Of a DNA stretch of 64,000 nt, positions 44,940 to 53,399 are shown one piece after another. Location of the stretch: positions 2,542,001 to 2,606,000 of the forward strand of contig NZ_JADFFM010000001.1 in the NCBI RefSeq assembly GCF_015221995.1, in the 5' to 3' direction. The notes under the pieces were generated by a model that saw nothing but the letters and a program-made list of their open reading frames with translations, did no database searches and had not been told where the DNA came from. The stretch's first letter is position 1; the number at the start of each line of letters is the position of its first letter. Origin of the DNA: Mucilaginibacter boryungensis. GTDB lineage: Bacteria; Bacteroidota; Bacteroidia; Sphingobacteriales; Sphingobacteriaceae. A program made the position numbers and the translations under genes.

Positions 44940-45866
44940 TTACTTCGTCATCTTAACGGGCAAAATATGGCCTTCCTTATCAAACTGCATTTCATCAATA
45001 CAAACCACCCTATGGTTGGCCGCCGCTTCACCTAACGGGCGGCGGTGGTACACGATATAATATTTATCATCACTTTCTGAATGGATCACCGAATGGTGGC
45101 CCGCGCCGGTGGCCACGGCGGGATCTTGCTCAAGCACTGTCGCCACGCGTTGAAACGGGCCCAATGGCGAATCGGACACTGCGTAGGCTACTTTATAGTC
45201 AGGCCCGGTCCAACCGCCTTCGCTCCACATAAAATAGTAATGGTCGTTTTTCCTGAACATATACGGGCCTTCCACATAGCCGTTCGGGGTAATTTCCTTG
45301 TACATTGTACCATCTGCAAAAGGTTTCAACCCGCTGAAATCATCCTTTAACCTTACCACGTTACAATGCCCCCAGCCGCCATAATACATATAATAACTAC
45401 CGTCTTTATCCTTAAACACAAATTGATCAATAGGTTGCGCCCCATTCACAATCTCGTTTATCAAAGGTTTACCCAATAAATCTTTATAAGGGCCATCAGG
45501 TTTGTTGGCTACTGCTACGCCAATACCGCCAACCTCGCCCTGGTGCACATCGTTAGCGCCAAAGAACAGATAATATTTACCGCCCTTTTTAAGCACAGCC
45601 GGTGCCCAAACGGCGCGTTTCGCCCATTTCACATTTGATGTATCCAGCACACGCGGATGCTTTTCCCAGGTTTGTAAATCTTTCGATGAGAACGCGTCGA
45701 GAAAAACCTGCTCGTTATACTTAGCCGAATAAGTAGGGAAAACCCAATAGGTATCGCCGTATTTAATACCTTCCGGATCGGCATACCAGCCAGGGATAAT
45801 AGGGTTATGCTGGGCTAAAGCGCTGATGGATATTAAGGTTAAAATGATGCTAAACAGTTTTTTCAT
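44940..45866 (-). CDS. Glycoside hydrolase, GH43-like (arabinosidase/xylosidase type)
   Basis: A secreted enzyme of 308 aa. The frame is open to 45944, but ATG 45866 gives a clean signal peptide (MKKLFSIILTLISISALAQ). GH43 landmarks are the catalytic-base Asp in IPGWYADPEG, the WAPAVLKKGGKYYLFFGAND block, and the catalytic-acid Glu in YVEGPYMFRKNDHYYFMWSEGG, plus the helper Asp in GAQPIDQFVF. It is a five-bladed propeller, probably exo-acting on arabinose- or xylose-containing glycans. It lies upstream of the DEAD-box-like gene in the same orientation, without a SusCD pair. Confidence 0.9.
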   Translation of the reverse strand: MKKLFSIILTLISISALAQHNPIIPGWYADPEGIKYGDTYWVFPTYSAKYNEQVFLDAFSSKDLQTWEKHPRVLDTSNVKWAKRAVWAPAVLKKGGKYYLFFGANDVHQGEVGGIGVAVANKPDGPYKDLLGKPLINEIVNGAQPIDQFVFKDKDGSYYMYYGGWGHCNVVRLKDDFSGLKPFADGTMYKEITPNGYVEGPYMFRKNDHYYFMWSEGGWTGPDYKVAYAVSDSPLGPFQRVATVLEQDPAVATGAGHHSVIHSESDDKYYIVYHRRPLGEAAANHRVVCIDEMQFDKEGHILPVKMTK

Positions 45867-46093
45867 GCCGGTAATAAATCGTAGCAGGGAAGATAAAGTA
45901 ATAATTATGTTTAGGCAAACAATCGACATTATCCACAAGGACAAATGTACTGAAATGGGTTAACCCATCTAAAGAATTTCTATCTAACTTGTCGCATCAA
46001 TTATTTAAAAACACATTGCGCTTAATAGTCTTTTCAGACAGCAATGGTTCATTATTCAATAGTTAGATTATATATTATAACACAATGATAGTT

Positions 46094-47224
46094 TTAATTA
46101 ATAATAATATTAGTGGAACTTTTACTATAAAATTCTCTTAGCCTAGTTATTTTTTGTTCAAAAAAACAATATTGAATATAACCTGAAATCAATGTAAGAA
46201 TCCACATTAATAAAATTTTGCATATAACATTATATATAATAAAAAAGTGTAATACAAATATAATTATTATGGGATGCAATAAATACATTGAATAAGATAT
46301 TATGCTAATATTGCGTATAATCAATAAAAATATTTTATTCAAATTACTGTCATTTAGTTTATAAATAAACGGTATGAGTAATGCTATTGATAAACTAAAT
46401 AGTGTGAAAAAAACAGTAGCTTTTATAATGTTCATTGATACGGTTGAATGAACGCACGTGGCATAATAAAAAAACACGATTAACAATAGCAGGAATACCA
46501 ATCCTATTGAAAAGAATAAGTTTTTATATTTATTAAATTGTTGATCATAGTAATACTTAAAATAAGCAGCTAGTACCCCCATTGCGATGCCATCTAAACG
46601 AAGTGGTACTATTTTCCGATACCCCGTATCCCACCCAATGTTTCTGCCAAAAAACTCGAAATATGTGCGCGTTAAAAAGGGGAATGCAATAAATATTATA
46701 ATTAGGGTAAATATTGCTTTTTGTTTATTTTTAAAAAAACGCTGGCTGCCGAACAATAACGCAGGAAAAAAAATATAAAACCATTCTTCAATACTTAAAC
46801 TCCATGAGACACCAAAAAAACTTTCCTTTATCTCTGAAAAAAAGTTTTGTAAGAATCCGAAATACAAGAGAGTATCAAATTTTGTTAGTATATTTTTATG
46901 ATTGAGGTATGAGAACATGAATATATATACTATCAACATTAGGTAATAATTCGGTAGAGTTCTAAACCATCTCCTAATCCAAAATACTTTTATGCTTTCA
47001 AAGCTTATTACTGGTGCTGTATGGTATAATTTGATTAAAATTATGCCAATTAAAAAGCCACTTAGCACAAAAAATAGTTCAACTCCAATTACACCAACTA
47101 CATAAAAGATATCCATTATAACTTTAGTGCCTATTAATGAAATGGTATGTGACATTAATACAAGTATAATTGCAGTTGCACGGAAAACATCAAGGCCAAA
47201 TACCCGTTTATGCTTGTCGGTCAT
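46094..47224 (-). CDS. Acyltransferase family 3 (OafA-like) membrane protein in an AT-rich island
   Basis: A 376-aa integral membrane O-acyltransferase, ten or so hydrophobic segments. Family motifs are KRVFGLDVFRATAIILVLMSH at the start, GVELFFVLSGFLIG, SWSLSIEEWFYIFFPALL (SLSVE-type) and SYSMYLLHPIIII. Substrate is probably a surface polysaccharide or lipid. Base composition is far more AT-rich than the neighbours and codons favour A/T, which suggests recent transfer. It is flanked by AT-rich spacers and stands alone. Confidence 0.92.
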   Translation of the reverse strand: MTDKHKRVFGLDVFRATAIILVLMSHTISLIGTKVIMDIFYVVGVIGVELFFVLSGFLIGIILIKLYHTAPVISFESIKVFWIRRWFRTLPNYYLMLIVYIFMFSYLNHKNILTKFDTLLYFGFLQNFFSEIKESFFGVSWSLSIEEWFYIFFPALLFGSQRFFKNKQKAIFTLIIIFIAFPFLTRTYFEFFGRNIGWDTGYRKIVPLRLDGIAMGVLAAYFKYYYDQQFNKYKNLFFSIGLVFLLLLIVFFYYATCVHSTVSMNIIKATVFFTLFSLSIALLIPFIYKLNDSNLNKIFLLIIRNISIISYSMYLLHPIIIIFVLHFFIIYNVICKILLMWILTLISGYIQYCFFEQKITRLREFYSKSSTNIIIN

Positions 47225-47392
47225 ATTTATCGTTTTAATACCAAAACGATAAATATAATTATATATCTGTGATGCTAAAAATCTCTTAGTAATAACATGT
47301 ATGACTGATTTTGTATAAACAACTGCCCAATATTTCTTGTTATTAATACAAATTAATTGTGCTTAGTGTACTTAAGATAGTTGCATTCGTGA

Positions 47393-50122
47393 TCATCCAA
47401 AAATTTGCTGAGCCTTTTTAATGGTTTTTTCCAGGTCAATCCCTTTACCCAGTACACCCTTAAATAAGTCGCCGGTTTCTTTTAGCCGGTCAACTGAATT
47501 AAAGATGGTAAAGTGTTTCATGGTCAATCGGGGTTTTACTTCATCCCATGTAAGTGGCATAGATACAGTAGCGCCTGGCTTGGGCCTTAACGAATATGGC
47601 CCTGCAATGGTAGCTCCCGGGCGGTTTTGCAGAAAGTCTAAGTACATTTTACCCTTACGGTTGGCTACCATGCGTTCAAGACTGGTATAATCGGGTATTT
47701 GTTTATGCACAAGATTAACGATGATCCGGGCAAACATCTGCGATTGGTCATAATCATATTTTGCCCCTAAGGGGATGTAAATATGCATCCCGGTTGAACC
47801 GGATGTTTTTGGGAACGATGGTACTTCTATCGCATCAAGTACTTTCCGCACTTCCTGTGCAGCTTCAATTACCTGGTCGAAGGTGTTTTTATCAGGATCA
47901 AGATCAATTACGCAATAATCAGGGTTATCCGGTGATTGTATACGGCTAAACCATGGGTTCATCTCAATACAACCTAAGGATGCCATCCATAATAAGTATG
48001 ATTCATCTGACCCTACCAGATACTCTTTATGTTCACCTTCGCTGGTAGTGTATGGAAAAGTTTTAGTTACCCAGTCCGGCGCTTTGCCTTTTACATCTTT
48101 CTGGTAAAAACTTGGTCCGTGTATGCCATTGGGAAAACGGTTGAGCGACATTGGCCTGTCCTTCAGGTAAGGCAAAATATATTCCGCTATGCGATAGTAA
48201 TAATTAAACATATCGCGTTTGGTCACACCGTCCTCGGGCCAGTAAACCTTGCTTAAATGAGTAAACTTAAGGTCGTGGCCGCAAATTTTGCGCACCTGTG
48301 TTTCATCTTTAGGGTTTAGCAATGTTTTACGGTCGGTATCTTTTGGCGGTTCAATAGCTTTAGCATGTTTGCCCTTCGGCTTCTCCACCTCTTCCACAGT
48401 TTCCTCGGTATCTTTTGGTGTTTCCAATATCACCTCCTTCGCTTTTTTATCCATACGCAAACCTTTAAATGATGCCTGACGGAAAATGCCCTCGCTGGTT
48501 ACCTCGGCAAAATTAACTTCGCCTACCAGTTCAGGTTTTAACCAGGTTGGCTTTGCCCCCAAACGCTGCGGACGAAAACGTGATGGCTTATCTACATCAG
48601 GCTCTACGTCAAACGGGCTTTTATCGGTAATTAATGGCTTAAACTCGGCCATCATTTCCTTCTGCAATTTATCTGAAAAGCCTGTGCCCACTTTGCCCAC
48701 ATATTTCAACGTTTTGCCATCGTACACTCCTAAAATCAAAGCGCTGAAGGCTTTGGCAGTCCCTTCGTTTTTTGTGAAGCCGGCTATTACAACCTCCTGG
48801 CGACGTTTCACCTTTATCTTCAGCCACTCTTTAGACCGTAGGTCGGATGTGTAAACGCTATCTGCTTTTTTAGCTATGATGCCTTCAAGACCTATTTTTT
48901 CGGCAGCATTAAAAAACTCGATACCGCTGGCGGCAAATGTCTTGCTTTGTCTTATGCGGTCATCACCGACAGGCAGCACCTTTTTTAAAATGGCCAGCCG
49001 TTGATTAAGCGGCAAGCTCATCAGGTTTTTACCTTCATACCATAAAATATCAAAAACATAATAAATTAAGTTACCATCTGCTTCGCTGCGCCAATTTTGC
49101 AGCGCGCCAAAATCGGACACGCCTTTATCATTCAGCACTAATATTTCGCCATCAATAACAGCGTTTATTTTCCAATCGTTAAGTAGCTTATTAATAGGAT
49201 AATATTTATCGAAAGGGATATTATTACGCGAGATCAGTTCGGCACCAGTGTTGTTAATATGCGCTATAGCGCGGTACCCATCCCATTTTACTTCATACAA
49301 CCAGTTAGGGTCGTCAAAAGGTTCATCCACCAGGGTGGCTTTCATGGGTTTGATATTTTTTGGGAAGGCTGATTTGGGCGCCGATCTCAGTATAGCATCA
49401 ACATCAATTATATCCGTATCCACAACGCCCGCAGCCACGTTTTCACCCACCACTTCCTCAGCTTGTTTTTCCAGGCTTTTTTTTTTCGATGTTTTAGCGC
49501 CCTTTTCTACGTCCTCTTCGTGCCCGTGCTGCCAAACTTTCTCGCTGGTTTTTTCCATAGTTTCGATGGTTTTGCCGGACAGTATCGATTTGTCCTTTTT
49601 GGTAATGTCCTTTTCCGACGCGAATTCGTCTTTGTGTTTGATCAGCAGCCAGCCAGTTTCGCCCATACCATGGGTTTTCACCAACGCGTATTCGCCCTCC
49701 AGTTTTTCACCATGCAGCTTTATCTTTAACGATCCTTCGTGGAGTTGCTTTAACAGATGCTTTTCCTGGGCTTTCTTACCTTTTATTTCCTCAATCGGCT
49801 CATAGGTACCCTCGTCCCAAACAATCACTGTACCCCCACCGTATTCGCCTTTGGGAATGATACCCTCAAAATTTCGGTAATCAAACGGGTGGTCTTCCAC
49901 CATCATAGCCAATCGCTTGGTTTTAGGGTCGGTTGATGGGCCTTTAGGTACGGCCCAACTTTTTAATACGCCATCCATTTCCAGCCTGAAATCATAATGC
50001 AGGCGCGAAGCATCGTGCTTTTGTATCACAAACATTAAATGATCTTTGTCCTTGCTGCGACCAGCCTTAGGCTCGGTGGTCTTTTCAAAGTCCCGCTTTT
50101 TGACATATTCTTTCAGGCCCAT
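47393..50122 (-). CDS. ligD: DNA ligase D (3'-phosphoesterase, ligase and polymerase)
   Basis: A 909-aa multifunctional non-homologous end-joining enzyme. Residues about 1-160 are the phosphoesterase domain (KHDASRLHYDFRLEMDG, EDHPFDYRNFEG, KGEYGGGTV). The ATP-dependent ligase domain follows, with nucleotidyl Lys279 in EVKWDGYR, DGEILVL, FDIL, GLEGIIAKK and KVKRRQEVVIAGF. The AEP-type polymerase domain occupies about 610-909, with VIDLDPD (738-744) and SGSTGMHIYIPL. Full length. No Ku gene is in this window, though Ku is the usual partner. The DUF3606 gene starts 3 bp upstream and is likely co-transcribed. Confidence 0.97.
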   Translation of the reverse strand: MGLKEYVKKRDFEKTTEPKAGRSKDKDHLMFVIQKHDASRLHYDFRLEMDGVLKSWAVPKGPSTDPKTKRLAMMVEDHPFDYRNFEGIIPKGEYGGGTVIVWDEGTYEPIEEIKGKKAQEKHLLKQLHEGSLKIKLHGEKLEGEYALVKTHGMGETGWLLIKHKDEFASEKDITKKDKSILSGKTIETMEKTSEKVWQHGHEEDVEKGAKTSKKKSLEKQAEEVVGENVAAGVVDTDIIDVDAILRSAPKSAFPKNIKPMKATLVDEPFDDPNWLYEVKWDGYRAIAHINNTGAELISRNNIPFDKYYPINKLLNDWKINAVIDGEILVLNDKGVSDFGALQNWRSEADGNLIYYVFDILWYEGKNLMSLPLNQRLAILKKVLPVGDDRIRQSKTFAASGIEFFNAAEKIGLEGIIAKKADSVYTSDLRSKEWLKIKVKRRQEVVIAGFTKNEGTAKAFSALILGVYDGKTLKYVGKVGTGFSDKLQKEMMAEFKPLITDKSPFDVEPDVDKPSRFRPQRLGAKPTWLKPELVGEVNFAEVTSEGIFRQASFKGLRMDKKAKEVILETPKDTEETVEEVEKPKGKHAKAIEPPKDTDRKTLLNPKDETQVRKICGHDLKFTHLSKVYWPEDGVTKRDMFNYYYRIAEYILPYLKDRPMSLNRFPNGIHGPSFYQKDVKGKAPDWVTKTFPYTTSEGEHKEYLVGSDESYLLWMASLGCIEMNPWFSRIQSPDNPDYCVIDLDPDKNTFDQVIEAAQEVRKVLDAIEVPSFPKTSGSTGMHIYIPLGAKYDYDQSQMFARIIVNLVHKQIPDYTSLERMVANRKGKMYLDFLQNRPGATIAGPYSLRPKPGATVSMPLTWDEVKPRLTMKHFTIFNSVDRLKETGDLFKGVLGKGIDLEKTIKKAQQIFG

Positions 50123-50125
50123 ATA

Positions 50126-50302
50126 CTATTTTCCTTTCAGGTATTTTGCAACCGCCTCGGCAGAGGTACCCACTTCCTTCACTGCTTTTTTTAATTCATC
50201 GCGGGTAACGCCAAACTTTTTAGACCAGTCCTGTAATTCGTAATCTTCGTTCACGTTTATCCTATCCCTGTCCGGGCTACCGGTTTTTGTTTTATTATCC
50301 AT
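50126..50302 (-). CDS. DUF3606 family small protein
   Basis: A 58-aa protein reading MDNKTKTGSPDRDRINVN, then EDYELQDWSKKFGV and TRDELKKAVKEVGTSAEAVA, with a Lys-rich end (KYLKGK). This matches the short DUF3606 family common in Bacteroidota and Proteobacteria. It is only 3 bp upstream of ligD, so a role with LigD or in a stress operon is inferred. The family function is unknown. Confidence 0.85.
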   Translation of the reverse strand: MDNKTKTGSPDRDRINVNEDYELQDWSKKFGVTRDELKKAVKEVGTSAEAVAKYLKGK

Positions 50303-50410
50303 GGTGTTTATTGTTGTTAATAAATAAATGTTTGTTAATTAATAGTTGATTTAATTTCACAACAATAAGTATTGCAAGTTGGTTTGTATTTTATATAAAT
50401 TTAATAAATT

Positions 50411-50647
50411 ATGGAAAGATCGACTTTTAGTATTACCGCCAACAAACAGGTTTATAAATTTGAGTTGGCTGAATATCCGCACCATGAAGATGAACAGTGC
50501 AAATTTGAAGTATTCCAGAATGGAGAACTGATAGCCGGCTTTGAACCAGACCGCAACGAAGTAGTACGGCTATGCAAAAATCCCGGCAAAGTAGAATTAA
50601 GCCTATTACACCAAATAGCCAAACATTTAGAACATTATCAGGTATAA
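50411..50647 (+). CDS. Small conserved-type hypothetical protein
   Basis: A 78-aa protein on the plus strand with an alternating polar/hydrophobic beta-rich pattern (STFSITANKQVYKFELAEY, CKFEVFQNGELIAGF) and a C-terminal helix (LSLLHQIAKHLEHYQV). No signal or membrane segment. Family not recognised. Its TAA abuts the stop codon of the convergent CPBP gene with no spacer (50647/50648). Confidence 0.65.
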   Translation: MERSTFSITANKQVYKFELAEYPHHEDEQCKFEVFQNGELIAGFEPDRNEVVRLCKNPGKVELSLLHQIAKHLEHYQV

Positions 50648-51298
50648 TTACATGTAGCCAAGATAAATGGCTGTCAGCATAAAACTATCGTACCAGGCAT
50701 GAAAAAATATGAGATACCACAAGTTACCTTTAAATTTTTTATAAAGCCAAACCTGAAATAAAGCGAAGATAAAAATCTGTAATACCGCGCCCGTGCCTTC
50801 CTGGCAATGATATAGTGCAAAAAGCACACTGGTAATTAGCGCGCTAATGATAAATGCGTGCTTTGAATTGCCAAACCAAACCTTCACACGCGTAAAAATA
50901 AACCCTCTGAAAATAATCTCTTCGTATGGGATCACCAATACCCAGGCCAACATCATCAGCAACAGATAATTAAAGAAATGATGATGGAGCGAATCAAAAT
51001 CGCTGAGATTAGCAGGCTTAAAGCCCAATTTAGCTATAAGTGGGTCCAACAGCCAGTAAGCCAAGGCCGCATATAATAACCCCGTTAAAGTACCATATAA
51101 AAACGACCTTACAGAGATATCACTAAAACGAAACCCAATGGTACTGAAATTCTGGTTGTTTATTTTAAGATAGCCCCAAACTATTAGCAAAACAAAAATG
51201 GGATAGGCAAACATAGGCAAAACACCAAAATGCGGAAAGATGACCACAAATGCGATCATCAAAATATCCCACATAAAGGCTTTCCAATTTATTTGCAC
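50648..51298 (-). CDS. CPBP family intramembrane metalloprotease (CAAX/Abi type)
   Basis: A 216-aa membrane protein with about six hydrophobic segments. The metal-binding motifs are EE at 126-127 with Arg131 (YEEIIFRGFIF), His164 (ALYHCQEG), and His200 (FFHAWYDS). Such proteins are CPBP-type prenyl-protein or signal processing proteases, sometimes involved in bacteriocin immunity. It is the last gene of a four-gene minus-strand cluster (DUF4142, DUF6496 and a 237-aa protein precede it), 37 bp after the DUF4142 stop. Confidence 0.9.
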   Translation of the reverse strand: MQINWKAFMWDILMIAFVVIFPHFGVLPMFAYPIFVLLIVWGYLKINNQNFSTIGFRFSDISVRSFLYGTLTGLLYAALAYWLLDPLIAKLGFKPANLSDFDSLHHHFFNYLLLMMLAWVLVIPYEEIIFRGFIFTRVKVWFGNSKHAFIISALITSVLFALYHCQEGTGAVLQIFIFALFQVWLYKKFKGNLWYLIFFHAWYDSFMLTAIYLGYM

Positions 51299-51335
51299 AC
51301 CAGTTAGATGTAACCAACCGGTTAGAAGTTACAAT

Positions 51336-51926
51336 CTATTTCATCCCTGCTTTTACCTTTTTTATGGCAGCCAGGTGCATTTTCAACACCGGCAAATTCC
51401 TTTTTATAAAAAGCTGCATTTCAGGATATTTTACAATTTTGGCGGCTTGTTCAAAATCCTTAATGTCTTGTTCATGGTCTTCTATCATTGCATCCACATA
51501 GGCCTGGTCAAACTCCTTTCCTTTTTTGGCCATCAGGTCGGCCTTTAGCTTTTTTTCTTCATTATTTAATGAATCGGGTAAAACAATATGTTTGCTATCG
51601 GCTAAACCTTTCATTTCATCATTTATAGTGGAATGGTCCTTTATCATCATCGCACCAAAATCTCTCACCTGCATGGTAGTGCCCTGGTTTCGCGCCAGTT
51701 TACCCAACTCTACTTCGGCCATACCGCCATTAGCGGCAGCTACAGCAAACTTTGCATCATCGCCGCTTATTTCAGTAGCGGGTACACCGGGTGTTTTAGC
51801 TTCAGACGAATCGTTAGTGTGGTTAATGCTATCAGCCTTGGCTGTACTATCTTTTGGTGTATTGTTGCAACCTGCAAGGGTAAAAACCGAGCAGGTTAGC
51901 AACAATACTTTTGTTATCTTTCTCAT
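51336..51926 (-). CDS. DUF4142 family lipoprotein
   Basis: A 196-aa lipoprotein: MRKITKVLLLTCSVFTLAGC, Cys20 then NNTPKDST. The mature part is the DUF4142 four-helix ferritin-like domain (DAKFAVAAANGGMAEVELGKLA, QVRDFGAMMIKDHSTINDEMKG, VDAMIEDHEQDIKDFEQAAK, LPVLKMHLAAIKKVKAGMK). The conserved E/H positions (EL, DH, EDHEQD) are present. Members are periplasmic, linked to stress. It lies in the cluster 22 bp after the DUF6496 gene. Confidence 0.93.
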   Translation of the reverse strand: MRKITKVLLLTCSVFTLAGCNNTPKDSTAKADSINHTNDSSEAKTPGVPATEISGDDAKFAVAAANGGMAEVELGKLARNQGTTMQVRDFGAMMIKDHSTINDEMKGLADSKHIVLPDSLNNEEKKLKADLMAKKGKEFDQAYVDAMIEDHEQDIKDFEQAAKIVKYPEMQLFIKRNLPVLKMHLAAIKKVKAGMK

Positions 51927-51948
51927 TAAAGTAAATATTAATACTGGT

Positions 51949-52125
51949 TTATGATTTCTTTTTCGGCACTTTAGCCCCTTCTTTACGTGCTTCGGATAAT
52001 CCGATAGCTACGGCTTGTTTTTTTGAAGTTACTTTTTTACCGCTACCGCTTTTTAGCTTACCTTCTTTCATCTCGTGCATGGTCTTTTCCACCTTGTGGC
52101 CGGCCTTTTCTGAATATTTCGCCAT
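51949..52125 (-). CDS. DUF6496 family small basic protein
   Basis: A 58-aa protein, strongly basic: MAKYSEKAGHKVEKTMHEM, KEGKLKSGSGKKVTSKKQAV, then AIGLSEARKEGAKVPKKKS. This pattern is characteristic of the DUF6496 family. It is a likely nucleic-acid-interacting or stress protein, though no function is established. It is too short for default gene calling and sits 31 bp after the 237-aa protein and 22 bp before the DUF4142 gene. Confidence 0.88.
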   Translation of the reverse strand: MAKYSEKAGHKVEKTMHEMKEGKLKSGSGKKVTSKKQAVAIGLSEARKEGAKVPKKKS

Positions 52126-52156
52126 AATGTATATTTATTGTTGTTACTAATATTAA

Positions 52157-52870
52157 TTATTGTTCAAAATACAGGTATATTTCATTCCCAATAGCATCCA
52201 CCAGGCCCTGGTCTACCCTATCCATTTTCCAGCCGCTTTTTGCGCAGCGTATAATGCCCAGGTTCTCATCATTCAATGTTACTTCAACCTCATAGCAGAA
52301 ATCCTCATTACAAGTTTCGGATATGGATACGCCCTCGCCTTTATAAAGCACCCCCTCGTATTCAAATTCAAGCGGGATAGGTTCTTTTTCCAATTGAGTA
52401 ACAATCTCTTTTAAAAATTGTATCAAATGTTTCCGCTGTGTTGGCGTTTTAGTATTCCATTTAGCTTTGTCAGCGCGTTTATGGGCCAGCTTAAACTTAA
52501 TACCGGTCATTTCGGTAGAATAATCGTTGGCGTTAAGCTTTTTTACATGCTGATGGGCTAAGATGTACCATTGATATTCGGTACCTACCGGTACACCTGA
52601 ATTTTCGGGTGCATGCCCTACACGGCGTTTGGTTACCGCATAGGATATTTCCCACAAATCAGGGGTTATTTTGGTTTCTTTCCAGTCGCCTTCATCATAA
52701 TGCCAATGATGCCCGCGACCAATTTGCATACCCGTATACTGCTGGCCGCCAAATTTTTTGTACCGGTTATAGCTGGCCGATAAATTTTTGCCGGGAGACT
52801 TCTTAGCAGCGGCGCTACCTGCCTTAGTAGCGACCTTACGTGTAGCTTTTTTTGCTGTTACAGTTGCCAT
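52157..52870 (-). CDS. Hypothetical protein with basic Lys/Ala N-terminal tail
   Basis: A 237-aa cytoplasmic protein. Residues 1-30 are a Lys/Ala/Thr tail (MATVTAKKATRKVATKAGS) like histone H1-type tails. The globular part begins GGQQYTGMQIGRGHHWHYDEG and has aromatic and His-rich stretches, then a helix (KHLIQFLKEIVTQLEKE) and a beta-rich acidic C-terminus (ETCNEDFCYEVEVTLNDEN). I do not recognise the family. It heads the four-gene cluster with DUF6496, DUF4142 and CPBP. DNA binding through the tail is an inference. Confidence 0.72.
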   Translation of the reverse strand: MATVTAKKATRKVATKAGSAAAKKSPGKNLSASYNRYKKFGGQQYTGMQIGRGHHWHYDEGDWKETKITPDLWEISYAVTKRRVGHAPENSGVPVGTEYQWYILAHQHVKKLNANDYSTEMTGIKFKLAHKRADKAKWNTKTPTQRKHLIQFLKEIVTQLEKEPIPLEFEYEGVLYKGEGVSISETCNEDFCYEVEVTLNDENLGIIRCAKSGWKMDRVDQGLVDAIGNEIYLYFEQ

Positions 52871-53030
52871 TGCTGTATAACGTTAACAGTTAGTTTAACA
52901 TCACTAATAAAGTTTGGTTTTAACTTTAATAAGTTTTGTTTTCCCGCAAAAATTTTGCTTCTATATTCACCTCTGATAAAATATCCATCACAACTATACG
53001 TTTTAAATAAAGGGAAATAACACAACTTTT

Positions 53031-53219
53031 ATGGCAACGGACAATAAAGAAAATGTTTCTTTACCATGGGGAAAGAAACTAAGGACCGAAGGCCCGATAT
53101 CTGAAAAAGATGAACAAGGTAAGGCTACTGAGCATAACCGGAAAATACAAGCGAAAGCTTTAAAAAAATGGCGGGCAACACACCCGGAAGAAAAGCAGGT
53201 TATCATTAATAAACGATAA
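53031..53219 (+). CDS. Small basic hypothetical protein
   Basis: A 62-aa polar protein with a high Lys/Glu content (DNKENVSLPWGKKLRTEG, EHNRKIQAKALKKWRATHP), no membrane segment. It is probably a small cytoplasmic or nucleic-acid-associated protein. A frame on the other strand covers the same bases but lacks protein-like composition. A hairpin terminator begins 11 bp after the stop, supporting a real transcript. Family not recognised. Confidence 0.65.
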   Translation: MATDNKENVSLPWGKKLRTEGPISEKDEQGKATEHNRKIQAKALKKWRATHPEEKQVIINKR

Positions 53220-53229
53220 ACTATTAGTA

Positions 53230-53268
53230 GCAAAAAAAACTTTCAGATAAACTGAAAGGTTTTTTTGC
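53230..53268. terminator. Bidirectional terminator between the basic small protein and tRNA-Gln
   Basis: GCAAAAAAAACTTTCAG pairs with CTGAAAGGTTTTTTTGC around an ATAAA loop, with one mismatch. It has a T run on the plus side and an A run (T on minus) on the other, so it can end both the plus-strand gene and the minus-strand tRNA transcript. Confidence 0.85.
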
Positions 53269-53272
53269 TTAG

Positions 53273-53343
53273 TTCCCATGCATGGATTCGAACCACGACA
53301 AGCAGAGTCAGAGTCTGATGTGCTACCGTTACACCACATGGGA
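53273..53343 (-). tRNA. tRNA-Gln (anticodon CTG)
   Basis: Read on the minus strand, the acceptor TCCCATG pairs with CATGGGA, the D arm is GTGT...GCAC, the anticodon stem CAGA/TCTG holds the loop CTCTGAC with anticodon CTG, and the T arm is CGTGG-TTCGAAT-CCATG. Length 71 nt including discriminator A. No CCA is encoded. The first pair of the anticodon stem is a mismatch. It reads CAG codons. This is a minor Gln isoacceptor beside the usual TTG species, which would be elsewhere. Confidence 0.93.
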
Positions 53344-53357
53344 GTTTTTGGTGGCCG

Positions 53358-53365
53358 CAAATTTA
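53358..53365 (-). promoter_or_regulatory. -7 element of the tRNA-Gln promoter
   Basis: On the minus strand TAAATTTG (plus strand CAAATTTA) matches TAnnTTTG exactly, about 15 bp upstream of the tRNA 5' end. No clear TTTG is seen 20 bp further upstream; a palindrome occupies that position. Confidence 0.55.
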
Positions 53366-53373
53366 ACGATTTT

Positions 53374-53389
53374 TGGTAATATATTACCA
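53374..53389. promoter_or_regulatory. Perfect 16-bp palindrome upstream of tRNA-Gln
   Basis: TGGTAATATATTACCA is self-complementary over all 16 bases. It lies between the DUF1801 stop (53400) and the tRNA promoter on the minus strand, where it could be an operator at the -33 region or a weak termination hairpin of the DUF1801 transcript. Confidence 0.5.
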
Positions 53390-53399
53390 GTTCTAATAT

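Noticed and set aside
49248..49805. 185-residue plus-strand frame opposite ligD
   Set aside because: Ser/Phe-rich shadow of the Lys/Glu-rich linker of LigD.
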